Below are positions 22,157-33,869 of a stretch of DNA of 64,000 nt, piece by piece (position 1 is the stretch's first letter; each line of letters starts with the position of its first letter). The stretch is from Coprinellus micaceus. Lineage: Eukaryota; Basidiomycota; Agaricomycetes; Agaricales; Psathyrellaceae. Below the pieces are notes generated by a model, which was not told the origin of the DNA, searched no databases, and saw only the letters and a program-made list of their open reading frames with translations. The stretch covers positions 3,100,001 to 3,164,000 of the forward strand of contig OX596336.1 in assembly GCA_951394405.1 (NCBI GenBank). The letters run 5' to 3'. The translations under genes and the position numbers were made by a program.

Positions 22157-23437
22157 CTACTGCCCCTTGGCCTCTCGCTCCTGCTTCCGGAGCGCACGTC
22201 GCCGGATGTCCCTGTGCAGATGGTGCGTGTATGTGATGAACAGTCTCGGCATCCCAATCACCGTCATGGCGTAGTCAATAAGCGCATGCGACCAGTACGG
22301 CGTCGAGCTGTTGGGCCGACCGCTGTACGCCGCACCGCACGACACGCCGATTTTGGACAGCGCAGCACGAACGAAGGGCCCGGGCTTGGGGATAAGAGCG
22401 GACGACTTGCGGATCTTGGACAGCTTGGACACCTGGACGACAGTCAATGAATTTCGGACGCGGAATTAAGCGCTGACATACCACAAAGTAAGTGTTCAAG
22501 TGTTCCACAACGACACCATCCTTCTTGACTTCCTCCCCGAGCGCATCAGAAAACTTGGACAGGAAGGCCTTGGTGCCCGAGTAGACGGCCAACATAGGAG
22601 ACGCAACGTAACCAGCGAAGGAACCGACGTTGAAGATTAACCCGCGCTTCCTGCATTCTCGTTAGCACTATTAATGAATACTGACAACACTCGCCGACAT
22701 ACCTCTGGACCATTCCAGGGAGAATAGCGTAGGTGACCCTGATGGTAGCATTGACGTTAATAGACACGATATCCTCCAGCTCGTCCTTTGGGGTATCGAT
22801 GAAGTAGACGGGCATGCTGTGGGACTTGCCAACATTGTTGACAAGCACACCGACATCGAGACCCTCCACAGACTTTGCAAACTCGGCGTATTCAGCGTCC
22901 CCAGCCTTGGCAAAGTCGATCGAGTGCGTTTTCGTCTGGACCTTGTACTTTTGCTCTACAGGGCGGTTAGGCGCGCGCGGCAGATTGGAATAGGTGCAAA
23001 CTCACCGAGCTCTTCAGCGGTCGAGCTCAAAAGCGCCGTGTTGCGAGCAACGAGGTACGTGTTGAAGCCGGCCTTTGCGAGCTGTACCGCGAATTCCTTC
23101 CCAATACCGTCCGTCGCCCCCGTCACGACCGCCCAAGCGCCCTTCTTCGCCCCAAACTTCTTCAGCTGTTCGGAATTAATTACACTTGAACCCCCTCCAT
23201 GAAATACCTAACGTACACTCTTTCCTGGCAGAACGAATGTCTGCAGAACCACATTGAGAGTCTGGTACAACAGCCGGGCAACGCTGAAGGCTCCGAATGC
23301 CAGCAAGACTTGGGTCAGGCAAGGTTGCTGGCGCACTGGAATTCGATGAACAAGTAGTACGATGGGGATCGATGGGAAGGCGTACGGAATCCATGTACAG
23401 CCTGCTTGATGCTTGCAATGTCGAGACCTTGGGACAT
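22157..23437 (-). CDS. IFA38: Very-long-chain 3-oxoacyl-CoA reductase
   Basis: Microsomal beta-ketoacyl reductase, the second step of each very-long-chain fatty acid elongation cycle in the endoplasmic reticulum. The start is MSQGLDIASIKQAVHGF (23437), then a phase-1 intron, then LRQQPCLTQVLLAFGAFSVA with a membrane span. The short-chain dehydrogenase core has WAVVTGATDGIGKEFA (NADPH site), LVNNVGKSHSMPVYF, VNATIRVTYAILPGM, GLIFNVGSFAGYVASPMLA and the catalytic YSGTKAFLSKFS. Near the end, PYWSHALIDYAMTVIGMPRL is a typical hydrophobic segment. It ends with basic KQEREAKGQ, as expected for an ER protein facing the cytosol. Start codons of this gene and the decarboxylase-like gene are separated by about 420 bases and diverge. 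Confidence 0.92.
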
Positions 23438-23856
23438 CGTTGAGAGCTTGGAGTCGATATCAGGACGCGCTCGCGACTCGAGCCGGCGCTATTATGGAGT
23501 GTTTGCTTTTGATCGGACCCGGCCTCTTTCGTGACGCCGGGGCTGAGTTAGGGGCTTGTTCACGGGCGCTAACTTGAATCTCGACCCTCAGCTGGCTTAC
23601 CGCCCATTGTACAGACGGCCGTTTCAAGACGCCAAGGGTATATCGCCCTGCCCGAATATCCCTTCCTTGGCGTCACGCGCCCTGAACAGCTTCCCAGACA
23701 CAAACATCAGGCCTCGACTCCAGGCACTTTCAACTTTCGGAATATTCGGGTTCCGGAACGCTTACAAGCAGCAACAGCATGGTGACATACGAATGACTCA
23801 CCGAACGCACTTTGCTTCAAGTCTACGCTATAGCAACATCAAGAACCCCTTAAACT
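23438..23856. promoter_or_regulatory. Divergent promoter region of reductase and decarboxylase-like genes
   Basis: The gap between the two start codons holds no gene. I see no motif that I would name with confidence. Confidence 0.35.
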
Positions 23857-25850
23857 ATGGATGTTGAGCAGTCAGTGCAGCCGATAGCAGCCCTCCCAGA
23901 GACTGATCATGATGGCCTCCACATCCCAGATTCCGCAAAGCCGGTTACGCGGCTATTGACCGCATATGCGATTACTTCTACTCCCTCGAAAAGCTCCCTG
24001 TTGTCTCCAAAGTTGAGCCTGGATACCTGAAGGACCTCATTCCAGGTGAGCTTCTAACGTACGTGTCGAGATCTAATTCAGCCACGTTGACCCCACACCA
24101 GCCCAGGCGCCGGAAGAGGGAGAAGACTTTAGCAAAGTTCAAGACGATTATGAGAAGCTAATCCTTCCTGGTGCATTTCACTTTGCTGAGCGCACAGGAA
24201 CTATGGCTGAGCCCACTCACTAGGCTTGACTCGATGGCAACATCCCTCCTTCTTCGCCTACTTCCCCACCGGATGCACCTTCGAGGGGATCCTCGCCGAC
24301 TTGTACTCGAGTAGTGTGGCTAACCCTGGATTCAACGTAAGGGTGTCACCATTGCCTGAAATTTCCTACGTCTCACTATTCAACCCACAGTGGTCAGCTA
24401 GCCCGGCCTGCACTGAACTCGAGGTTATCACGATGGACTGGGCTGCGAAGCTACTCGGCCTCTCCCCCGTTTTCTACAACTCCTCCGAGGTTGGTGGTGG
24501 GGTTGTTCAGGTGTGTTTCACCCTCTTTTCGAAGGTATTTAAAACTAATCCGCGTACCCGTGTTTCGCAGACCTCCGCCTCAGATACCGTCCTCGTCGCC
24601 GTGGTGGCCGCCCGCTCCCGATACCTAACTGCCCACCCCGGGACCAAGATCGAGGACCTAGTCATCTACTCCACGACCCAGACCCACTCTCTCGCTAAGA
24701 AAGCTGCTGTCGTCCTCGGACTGGGAATCAGGTCTATCACTGTCAAGACGGAAGAAAAGTTCTCCCTTCGAGGAGACGAACTCCGTACTGCCCTCGAGGA
24801 GGACGCCAAGCTTGGCAAGAAGCCTTTCATCATGAGTGCGTCTCTTCGTATCTGGTTGAGAGATCCGGGCTAATGTCTGATAAATAGTCGCTACTGTGGG
24901 CTCAACATCTTCTGGTGCGGTGGACAACGTCGGAGAGCTCGGTGAAGTCCGTAAGTCCAGGGTTACCTCTCCACTCTCCCTCTCCGGCTGAACAGAATTG
25001 TCCAATGCCCTTTTCAGTCAGGGAACACCCTGATATCTGGTACCATATCGACGCGGCATGGGCTGGAGTCGCCCTCGCTTGCCCCGAGCACCGCGACCGT
25101 CTCTACCTCCCCCAGATCAACGAATATGCCACTTCCTTCTGCACAAACTTCCACAAGGTACGCCCCACCCTTGCCGATATCCCACATCCATCCCGCCCAC
25201 TCATCGATCTCCGACAGTGGGGCCTCGTCAACTTTGACTTTTCCGCAATGTGGGTACGAGACCGCAAACTCTTGACCGAAGCTCTCGACGTCACTCCCCT
25301 ATACCTGAGAACGAAGCAAGGTGACGAGGGTACCGCCATCGACTACCGAAACTGGCACCTCGGACTGGGACGTAAATTCCGCTCTCTCAAGCTCTGGTTC
25401 GTCCTTCGTAGCTACGGTGTCTCCGGATTCCAGAACCACATCCGCAATGCACGTTCTTCCCTCCCTCCCCTCGATAAACCCCGATACTAAGAGTCACGTC
25501 TTCACCAGGGCATCGAAATGAACCAGCTCTTCGTCACTCTTCTCTCCGAATCCAAGACTCTCGAACTCGTAACGGAACCCTCCCTCGCCCTCACCGTCTT
25601 CCGCGTCGTACCGCCCTCAGCAAAGGAGTACACCCTCGATGAGATCAACGGACTCAACTCCCAGTTCTTCAAGATCATAAGCGCCCGAGACGACATCATG
25701 CTCACCCAAACGAACCTCAACGGGGTCATCTGCATTCGCTTCGCTGTTGGCTCTGCGAACACGAAGGAGGTTCACATTCGGCAGGGCTACGAGATCATCG
25801 AACGAGAGGCAGCTGCGACTGTCGAGGCTTGGTTGCAGGCTAAAGCCTAG
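23857..25850 (+). CDS. PLP-dependent aromatic amino acid decarboxylase-like protein
   Basis: Group II pyridoxal-phosphate decarboxylase of the aromatic-L-amino-acid (DOPA/tryptophan) type. The first exon is MDVEQ, followed after an intron by FRKAGYAAIDRICDYFYSLE. Later family motifs are WQHPSFFAYFPTGCTFEGIL, SPACTELEVITMDWAAKLLG, IYSTTQTHSLAKKAAVVLGL, IATVGSTSSGAVDNV and WYHIDAAWAGVALACPEHR. The PLP lysine lies in TNFHK, followed after an intron by WGLVNFDFSAMWVRDR. RNWHLGLGRKFRSLKLWFVL and a C-terminal GVICIRFAVGSANT complete the order. About eight exons keep one frame; the last intron appears to have a GC donor (25449). The substrate cannot be told from sequence; tryptophan, tyrosine or DOPA are family options. 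Its stop lies 59 bases from that of PEX1. Confidence 0.88.
25449..25508 (+). other. Probable GC-AG intron in the decarboxylase-like gene
   Basis: The conserved join HIRN to GIEMNQ requires a phase-0 splice after AAT, where the intron begins GCACGT. The nearby GT (25453) is in the wrong phase for the exon that starts GGCATC at 25509. Confidence 0.5.
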
Positions 25851-25909
25851 GCCCAATGGATATATAGGATAGGATGTAAGAGAAGAATATTCAAACAATG
25901 TTTCCAAGT

Positions 25910-28900
25910 TTATGCAAGTGTAGCCCTGTTTCCAATGCCAGTGCCTCCCTCAGGAGGTACGGGTAGGCCGCCTCCATCTCGATCTGAAACGAATTCCCTG
26001 TATCTGTACGAAAGGTCAGCTTGGCAGATGAGCTAATAGGGGGAAAACACGAACATGCGATCCAAACGTCTCCGTTCCTCCAAGGGCACAGAGGGTCTCA
26101 TCCCCTTCAAAGCGCTGAGGATATTGTGACCTTGGATCTGGGGCTTAGGCTTCGGTACACCAGAAGACGGAGCATCACGTTTATTTGAAGCCGCCCCAAA
26201 CGCCGATGCATTCGACTGGATTTGTCGTAGCTGGAAGGTCACCCTGTTAACTGACCTGGCCATCCGAAAGAATTGAACGATTAAAAACTGACCCGGCGCT
26301 CAAAGGCTGTTGTCTCAGCTCGGCTCATGACCTTCCCGGAAGCGTCCCCGCCAATGACATGGTACTTCAAAGGCTTCTCATCATCCCTTCGGTCGTTCTC
26401 GGAGGTAGGCTGCGACTCGATGGAGGCATGAATCACATCCAGATGTGCATTATACAGCAGGGCTTGGAGGTCAGCTCCGGAGAAGCCCCCTGTTTGCTCG
26501 GCGACCTCATCAAAGTCGAGGTTCGGGGAGACTGAAAGCTTTCGGGCTATAGCTTGGAGGATCTAAAGGGGCATAAGCACAGCCTGAAGGTCGGAGGTTT
26601 GAGAGAGCCCACATCTTTCCGGTCGTTGAAGTCCGGGATGTTGCACAAGATGGACTTGTCTAAACGACCAGGACGCAGAAGCGCCGAGTCGATAAGGTCT
26701 GGACGACTAACAGACCATCAGCCTTCCCATCCCTCCTCTAATCCACGGTAGCGCCTACCTCGTAGCAGCGAGAACATAAACCCCATCCAACCCCTCCGCG
26801 CCATCCATCTGCGTTAGCATCTGATTCACAACCCGATCCGTCACACCCGTCGAGTCATGTCCTCTCTTGGGCGCAATCGAGTCGAACTCATCGAAGAACA
26901 GCACACAGGGCTTCGCAGCGCTCGCCCGTTCGAACAAATCTCGAACGGACTTCTCGCTGGCACCGATGTACTTGTTGAGAATCTCTGGTCCCTTCACACT
27001 GATGAAGTTCAAGCCGCACTCCTTGGCGACGGCCGACGCGAGGAGGGTCTTGCCGCAACCGGGGTACCCGTAGAGGAGGATCCTGGAAGTCGTTGAGAAA
27101 ATAGCGAGGGAGAAAAATGGAAGGGTCTCACCCTGAACGCAGTCGCAAAGGCGATTGAACAAATATAGGCCCGTATTTTGTTGGCCACTCCAAGGTTTCC
27201 CGCAAGAGTTGACGCGTCTCGAAAAGACCTGGACATGAGATGATCGATTAGGGTTGCGGAACGTGGAGAGCAAGCTTTTTGACGCACCTCCAATATCACT
27301 CCATGAAATGTCGGATTTCTCGAGCTTGACACCCCGAAGTGTCAGAGGAACAAAGTCGATTTGTGCGGTCATGAAGTCGTCATGTGTAAGCTCTCCCTGC
27401 GTACCGTTCAGTACAAGCATAAAGCCTCAAGTTGAGACTACCCACAGATGAATGTGACTCCTTGGTTATCCGGATCGCAACCTGGTGTATCGCCCTCGAA
27501 ACAAGGTCCTGCAAGTCCGACGCAGAGTAGCCCTCAGCGTGCATGGCGAGGCTAGAAAAGTTTAAGCTGCCGCCCAGTTGTATCTCGCCAGTTACTTCCA
27601 GGCGGTCTTTGACTATCCTTGCAAGAATCTGCACCATAGAGCCATGCTTAACACCATGTCTATGAGTTAGGTAGCGAGGGGGCTTACGTCTCTGCGGGCA
27701 TCTTTATTGGGGGGCTTGACATGAACGACTTCTTTAAAGATATGGGAGGTATTGATACGTGGATGAAGGCTAGCAAGCGAACTTGCGGTAGCGACGAGGA
27801 TGATCCCTTGTGAATTGACTGGCGTTGATCGAGACGAGGAAGAGAAGATCCGGATGAAAACTTCCGTGAGGAGCCGAGACCGGAAGGAGTCCGCGTGCTA
27901 ATACAAGTCATTGAGAATCAACCTGGCGACCAAGATTTATCGAAAGCGTACCTCAACTTCTGCGTTCAAAAGCTTATCTAGGTTGTCCAGAATGAGAATG
28001 CTGGGTCGGTGCCAAGATGCCCGATCAAACCAGTAGCTGAACAGGTTCTTTACTGTGGCGATGGGCTGCTCTGCATGTCGTGAGACGTCTACATAATAGA
28101 TATCTGCGAGAAGTTGAACTTCGGCGTTTAGTAACCAAGAGGGTTGAGAGCGTACATGCCAGGGCCTCCGGGCTTTCCTGCAGAGACTTAGCAACGGCCC
28201 GGACAATTGAGGTCTTTCCTGCACCCTTCCTTCCTGTGACGAGCAATCCAGACACTATGAACCTACTCAGTAAGGTGATTCTGGCTGGACTGGATAAGTG
28301 GCCAACCTCCGTAGACCGATGGTCGATCCGCTTGACTTAAGTACTCTCGAATGCAGTAGTGTGTGCAGTGGGTCAGAATGTCGTCCACACCTGCCAGGAA
28401 TGTCGGAGGGTGAACGGGTCTGACAAGGTAAGTCTAGCGAATGCTTAATTTTTGGTGATGTACTCACAGCATTGGGGAATTCAAAGCCGAAACGTCGCTG
28501 TTAGACGTCACACTTATGAAGCCATCCTCTAAAGAGACACTACGACGAGAATGAAACAGATTCCACTGTTTACCCGTATTATAGGCTCACCAAACGATGT
28601 CCCACTCCTCCACACCTTCTGGAAGGGCTGAGAGGACGATGTGCTGCAGTGGAACGTCCGCTTGCGCCCCGATCACGACGTTCGATGATGGGCTCTGCTG
28701 GGCCTGTTCCGGCTTGTTACCTTCGTCCAGCTTCAAATTGCGCGGAGTCGCATCTTGTGGTGTTGGCTTTGAAGGCGGCAATGAGGGGTCGACAGGGGCA
28801 GGGAGGCGCCGAAGTTGTGCAGGACGGAATTGAGAGTCGAATGGCTGATTCTCAAAGGTGCCAGGTGCAACATAGGACAGTATATCAGGGCCAGTAGTGT

Positions 28901-29872
28901 CGGGGAAGGAAGCTCCATGGAACAGTCGTTCAGGGAGAACACGAAGCGTCCTCGTCGCGTTGTCTTGCGGTCTAGAACCGGGTGCAGACGCAGGGGGGTT
29001 TGGGGGGGATTTGGATGTGGCGTTGGCCTTCTTGGTTGGCGCAGCGTTGTTCTTGTGCAGCTTCGGTGCGATGCTCACTTCGGTGTTGGTGGTCAGCAGC
29101 AAGGCGTTCCCTTTCGATTGTGGGTCGAGGCCAGCTATACCCCGCCCTCAGAATACGAACAGACAGGACAATCGGTGCAAGAAATCCAACGCACTCACGA
29201 GCAACCTCACGCGTGTTCTTCCCATAACCCACACATCAATCTCCTGACCAACTTTCGCGACTCGGACTTGGGAAAGGAGGGTGGATTCAACCAGCGACGC
29301 GTGTATTTCCTATGGATATATAGTTAGCTACGGGAGCACGGACTACGGATCACACTCACGATAATCTCCCAATCGTCAGAGCTGGCCGGTTCTGTTGCCA
29401 CCGACTTTGCAACGCCGAGATCATGCAATAAGCCGATCTCAACCTATAACCGCGTTAGAGCTGACGAGAAGTTTTTGAATACCACTCACGATATCCCCCT
29501 GAGCCAAGCCTAGCCCCTGACAGAATTGGGGGTCAATTTCAATAGTTTCGAAACCTACATCCCCCGCTTGAGCCTGTGAGGCCTGGAAGTGCGCTAGAGA
29601 CGATGCAGACGCCATCCCTGTCCACCCAACGTACGCCTCTACTCTCTGTGGTCCCGGTGCTGCATTCTGACTACCTGCCTTCGTCACTAATGTGAGGTGC
29701 ACGGCGAGATTCTGTGGTCTCTGCAAAGCGATCCCTGTGTCAGAGCAGGACGAACGGTCGAGAATGGGTTATTCACAATTCCACGTTCGAGGAGAGGGCC
29801 ATAAATCGATATGGGGAGGTTCACGAGCGACGACCTGAGTGATACAAAGTGAATGCGCGCCTTCCGGGGCAT
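25910..29872 (-). CDS. PEX1: Peroxisome biogenesis AAA-ATPase Pex1
   Basis: With Pex6 it forms the motor that pulls ubiquitinated Pex5 from the peroxisome membrane. The start is [20 protein letters not shown] (29872). The N-terminal double-psi barrel follows: [37 protein letters not shown], then after an intron [20 protein letters not shown] and [20 protein letters not shown]. The D1 ATPase has [20 protein letters not shown] and [13 protein letters not shown]. The D2 ATPase, the more active ring in Pex1, has [62 protein letters not shown] and [15 protein letters not shown]. More than ten short introns split the gene. The C-terminal exon reads [20 protein letters not shown] and stops at 25910. 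D1 keeps a Walker A lysine and Walker B aspartate. Confidence 0.92.
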
Positions 29873-30235
29873 AGTGGAGATGGGATATGCTCCTGATGTG
29901 CGTGGTCGGGGGTTGGTCCAGGACACTCGTCTCATATTGCTACCGGCGCTCGAATTACCGTCCCCGATTTTGATGACATTTATCCCGTGATAATGGGTCT
30001 CAGGGGCCACTTCCCGTTTTGATGATTATGGGCGCCTATTGCCCGACCTGCGCACACCGTTAAATACAACAAGACTAGATTGACACTAGTGGCGCGCTGA
30101 AAGAAAGGCCGACATAAATGCTCTGGAAGATATGTTCGAGCCTGAGAAACATGACAAAGAGGGCGAAAAAATGGGTTGCGCGCAGCACAAACGAACAGGA
30201 GATAGAAGCCCATGGTGGTCTCAGTTTGATTCAAT
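29873..30235. other. Gap between PEX1 and the membrane-protein gene
   Basis: Holds the PEX1 promoter and the 3' end of the next minus-strand gene. No frame or RNA is supported. Confidence 0.4.
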
Positions 30236-31480
30236 TCATCTAAGGGAACATTTATTAGCTCTCTGAACATGCAGTTGTGGCAGAACGTACGGTTTAGGCT
30301 GAGTTTCAGATGGTCTTTCCCTGGCTACCAGTGTCCCTCCCCGAAATACCCAAGTCTCTTTCCACTCCCTTACCGCTATAGTCCCAAGTAGGACCCCATC
30401 AAGGCTTCCCAGAGCCAAAATAACAAATGGCATGATCCTCTCGACCTTGGGGAGGACCTTGGTCGCCCTCATGACCGAATATCCGACCCACCCAATGGCG
30501 ACTACCGTGACGGTACCCGTTTGGAAGCTCCTCGGTACGTAAAGAGGAACGGTTGGGTTTACCTTGTCACACAAGGCAGCCACTATGCAGTATCCTGTCG
30601 TACCGCTCCACAATAGTAAGGTGGGCCATACTGCAGAATACAGACGAGCCCCGTCGATCATCAGAACGGCACTTGCTACCAAGAAAGACGCAGTATTGAG
30701 GGGCCGTTAGTCAAGACTCCGACCTGAAGCTCGACCTGATATACGACCAAGATGGCAACGGCGACGAAAAGAATTGACAGGCCGACGGTGAACGGGAGGT
30801 CGAACTTGGTGGAGATGAAGACAGCCGAAAGGCTCGAGAGGGCGAAAGCCAAAAACAGGACAAGTATAGATATGAGGATCTGGCCTTCCATGACAGCCTT
30901 GCGGGGTGGGAGACGGACAGAGAAGTAGCACACGAGTGCAGCGTTTATTGCAGCGACCGCTGCGCACGCCATGCTAAGTCTGACCGCCACGAAACCAAGC
31001 ATCATGCCAAAGGACTCGAGGGTGTAGTGATGGTGCCATGGTCCGTCCAATCTTGATCGGGTATGTTGTGCCAAGGCGCTTTGGAGACCACTTCGTTCAT
31101 GAAAGCCAGAACGGCGATTTGAATTCCTCCGGTAAACGTCGCCTATCAGGTGGTAAGACGATGGGCTCTTTGTATGCTGACCCAAGACATACCATCATGA
31201 TAACGCTGCAGAATTGGTTGTAGTTGTTCAGCAGGATCTGTTGAGGATCTGTAGAAAATGCCGGTTATTCAGTTTGGCCGAGTGGGAGCGATAAATTTGC
31301 GAAGGTACCTGACTCCCAAGTCGCCTTCCCTTGGCTGGGGACAGTGAACATCGGGACTCCCGACGCGTGTGTCGGGACACCACTGGGGACATGGATGTTG
31401 CCGTTTGTGTCGGGTTTGGGAAATGAAATGCCTGAAGCCGGAAGGTGGGGGTTTGGTATAAGCCTTGGGTTGGGGTCCAT
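30236..31480 (-). CDS. Multi-pass membrane protein of unknown function, frame break
   Basis: I do not recognise the family. The start is MDPNPRLIPNPHLPASG (31480), a proline-rich cytosolic-looking leader. After an intron come DPQQILLNNYNQFCSVIMM and, after another, ATFTGGIQIAVLAFMNEVV, a first hydrophobic stretch. Later segments are MMLGFVAVRLSMACAAVAA, ILVLFLAFALSSLSAVFIS, FTVGLSILFVAVAILVVYQV, RLYSAVWPTLLLWSGTTGY, TVTVVAIGWVGYSVM and IMPFVILALGSLDGVLLG, so six or seven spans. The join near 30670-30720 fails: the donor choices are all phase 0 while the acceptor (after TTGGTAG) needs phase 1. The gene therefore looks one base out of frame there. It is a pseudogene, an assembly error or a splice I missed. 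Confidence 0.5.
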
Positions 31481-32406
31481 GCAGCAGAGGGTCTGTACGG
31501 GGGGACGAGGACAGACACAAACTTGAAGGAGAGGCGGGTGGATGAGGGGGGCTCGCTTTGACGTTTATACTGGACTGGAGACGTTGTGAGGCCTCAGATG
31601 TGGGAAGAGTGAGCCGAATGATGGTGCGTATATATGCGCTTGGCCGGTATGCAAGGGCCTCATCACAGATGGTGAACAAAGTACCCTCATCCACCAGGCT
31701 TTCATGAAATAGAGACCCTTTCTCCGGTGGTCCCATTTCACTGACGACTGGCTGCGAGGCCGTTCGCTCTTGACGGAGAAGGACTTGGCCGCTAGTCCAG
31801 AGAAGGAAATATTACTAGGAGATAGCGGGTTTTGCGGCGTATTAGACGTGTTGATGTTACGCCTCAGACTCGAAGCGTGCTCATTAGCTTGACCGTTGCG
31901 GCTCAAACGCGGGCGCTTAGTTGTGTGTGGACGATTGTGGCTTCCGAATCGTATCATGGAAATGGTGCCACCCCATCGTTAGAAGCCCCACGCAACGTAT
32001 CAGGGGAAGGAGGAGGCGGAGGCGGTTAACCAGGTGTATCATTCTTAAGAGTGTCAATTTGATTCTGATAGAGGGGGGGGGGGAGCAGCACCCTAAGAGT
32101 CTTCGAGGATATGGGGTATCTCTCTGACCATGATGTCGCCCTGTCAGGGAGAAGGCGTCCAATACCTTTACCATCGGGGGAAATGCCATGTCAGGGACGG
32201 GTCTCATGGGGTTTTGTTTTGCTATTGCAGAAACGCCGACCAGCTCTCCTGTCCGTGCAGTGTGAGATGGCACTGGAAACCGAACCTCGGATACACACTG
32301 CGCTAAGCCTGGTTGCCAGATACATGATGCTAGAGGACGGAGTAGCGGACGAAGGTGTGTTGTCATACTAGTTGTCGTTGAATTCCACGTCACGCTTCGA
32401 TCCACG
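31481..32406. other. Intergenic stretch with an 11-base G run
   Basis: Open frames on the minus strand (31565-31957 and 31917-32447) lack motifs, and the second overlaps the next gene's 3' end. I see no supported gene. The G run is listed separately. Confidence 0.4.
32073..32083. repeat. Homopolymer run of 11 G
   Basis: Eleven consecutive G on the plus strand in non-coding sequence. Such runs are prone to slippage and sequencing error. Confidence 0.9.
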
Positions 32407-33761
32407 CTATGAACGGCTCCCCGAGCTGAGGATCTCGAACAAGCCACTGAAAAAGGCGGACTTGAGGGATCCTCTAGCCTCTCTGACGCAGTCCTTTCGG
32501 GTATACGGATCTACTGGGGGATCCACTTCGCCTTCGTCAGGCGGGAGGGAAATGGGCAGGTAAAGCACATCAAACTGGGGGAGGAGCTCGGGCAGGATAT
32601 AGTTTTGAATGTAAACTAGAAAGATTCAGTGGTACATCGTGAATAGGGTGTATTACCTAACTCACCTTGTATGTTATGGTAGAATGTCCAAGGGTCAACG
32701 CGATGTCTTTCGGATGTCCAGAATTGTTCTAGTCGGGGCAGATGCTGGGGTAATCCCAAATTAGTGCACCGCGGATACAAAGGCCAGTGCCCGTGCCAGA
32801 TGGTGAGGGTATTTCGAATTTGATTGTCGGTTTGAATGGCATGAATAGCACCCCTGACCGAAGGGAGGAAAACAGAGAAAGTAGTGTTGAGGGCCAGAGA
32901 GACGAGTTCTTCCTCTAGTGCCGGGGCGGTCCAGAAACTCGGTAAAAGCCCACTGAGGTAGCTTTTCCGCTCTGCTATCTGGTACGTAGTGTAGGTCGCC
33001 GGCGGTGCCGGCACCGGAGCTTGACTGAGGACGAGGATGTTGGCCTTCTGAGCTTTCCTGAGCCAGTAGTAGTTTCGCATCCTGATGTTGGTCCTGGGGT
33101 CCATGACTGGGCGCGTGTAGAGATAATCATCTTTGTTCCGATTGGCCACGAGAGACGAGGATAGCACATACTGAAGTACTGCCGATTGAGTATCTCTGAG
33201 TTCCTGATTCTTTGGAAATCTCTGTTTGTCGCCGTCCATGTAAGAAGACCCTTTTCGCCCAGGGTAGCAGATATGGTGGAATATGCAGAACTCTGGCCCT
33301 GGGCAGTTGAAAGGGTGGCCGTCGTGTACCTCCAAGGCCTCCAGCCAGAGGTTGTGCAAGTGGTACGTCGTAAGAGGGCCAACGAAAGCAATGCGTTTCC
33401 CGCCTAGATGCTCGCAGATTCGCGTCGATGCGTCTTGCACAAGGTCAGGAGAGGGATATGGCGAGCACGTCGTGTTCGGCCAGAAGCTTTGGCTTTCGCC
33501 TCCTGTGAGCCCCTTCCTGCGCACCCAACAATTGAGCATATTCTGCAACCTCCCCGTTTCAGGTCGCGTGTAGGTCGCCGGCATGGAGGAGATGAAGTTT
33601 CGCAATTCCTGGGCGAGGATCTCGTGGATAGACTTGAGAGTTCCTTCATTCGTGGTGCGCTTAGAAACCCTGAGCACTACGAGAATGGAGTATATGAGAA
33701 AGGCGAGCAAGAGTATCCAGCGAGGCTTCCTGACAGGGAACTTGAGCAATGCCAACTCCAT
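32407..33761 (-). CDS. Type II membrane protein of unknown function, possibly SGNH/PC-esterase-like
   Basis: Two exons (33761-32666 and 32615-32407) with a 50-base intron give about 434 residues. The N-terminus has one membrane anchor (WILLLAFLIYSILVVL after a basic KFPVRKPR), so the body probably faces the Golgi or ER lumen. The body holds FWPNTTCSPYPSPDLVQDA, GGKRIAFVGPLTTYHLHNLW, YYWLRKAQKANILVLSQAPV, TIWHGHWPLYPRC and, after the intron, YIQNYILPELLPQFDVLYLP. 'GKRIAFVGPLTTYHLHNLW' and the cysteine-rich neighbourhood recall SGNH-fold O-acetyltransferase-like fungal proteins. The usual catalytic GDS serine is replaced by GPL, so this assignment is a guess. It faces the lipase gene across a 108-base gap. 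Confidence 0.7.
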
Positions 33762-33869
33762 GATGGTGGTACGAGGTTAACCCCAGTTAGGTATAGCCAT
33801 CACTGTACAATGGCGCGGTGCGGAGCATATGATTTCCACTACTAGTATGGTTTTCCTCAAACCTTCATA
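33762..33869. promoter_or_regulatory. Short divergent promoter (108 bases)
   Basis: Only 108 bases lie between the two start codons (33761 minus, 33870 plus), so both promoters and 5' leaders must share this stretch. No motif is named. Confidence 0.5.
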
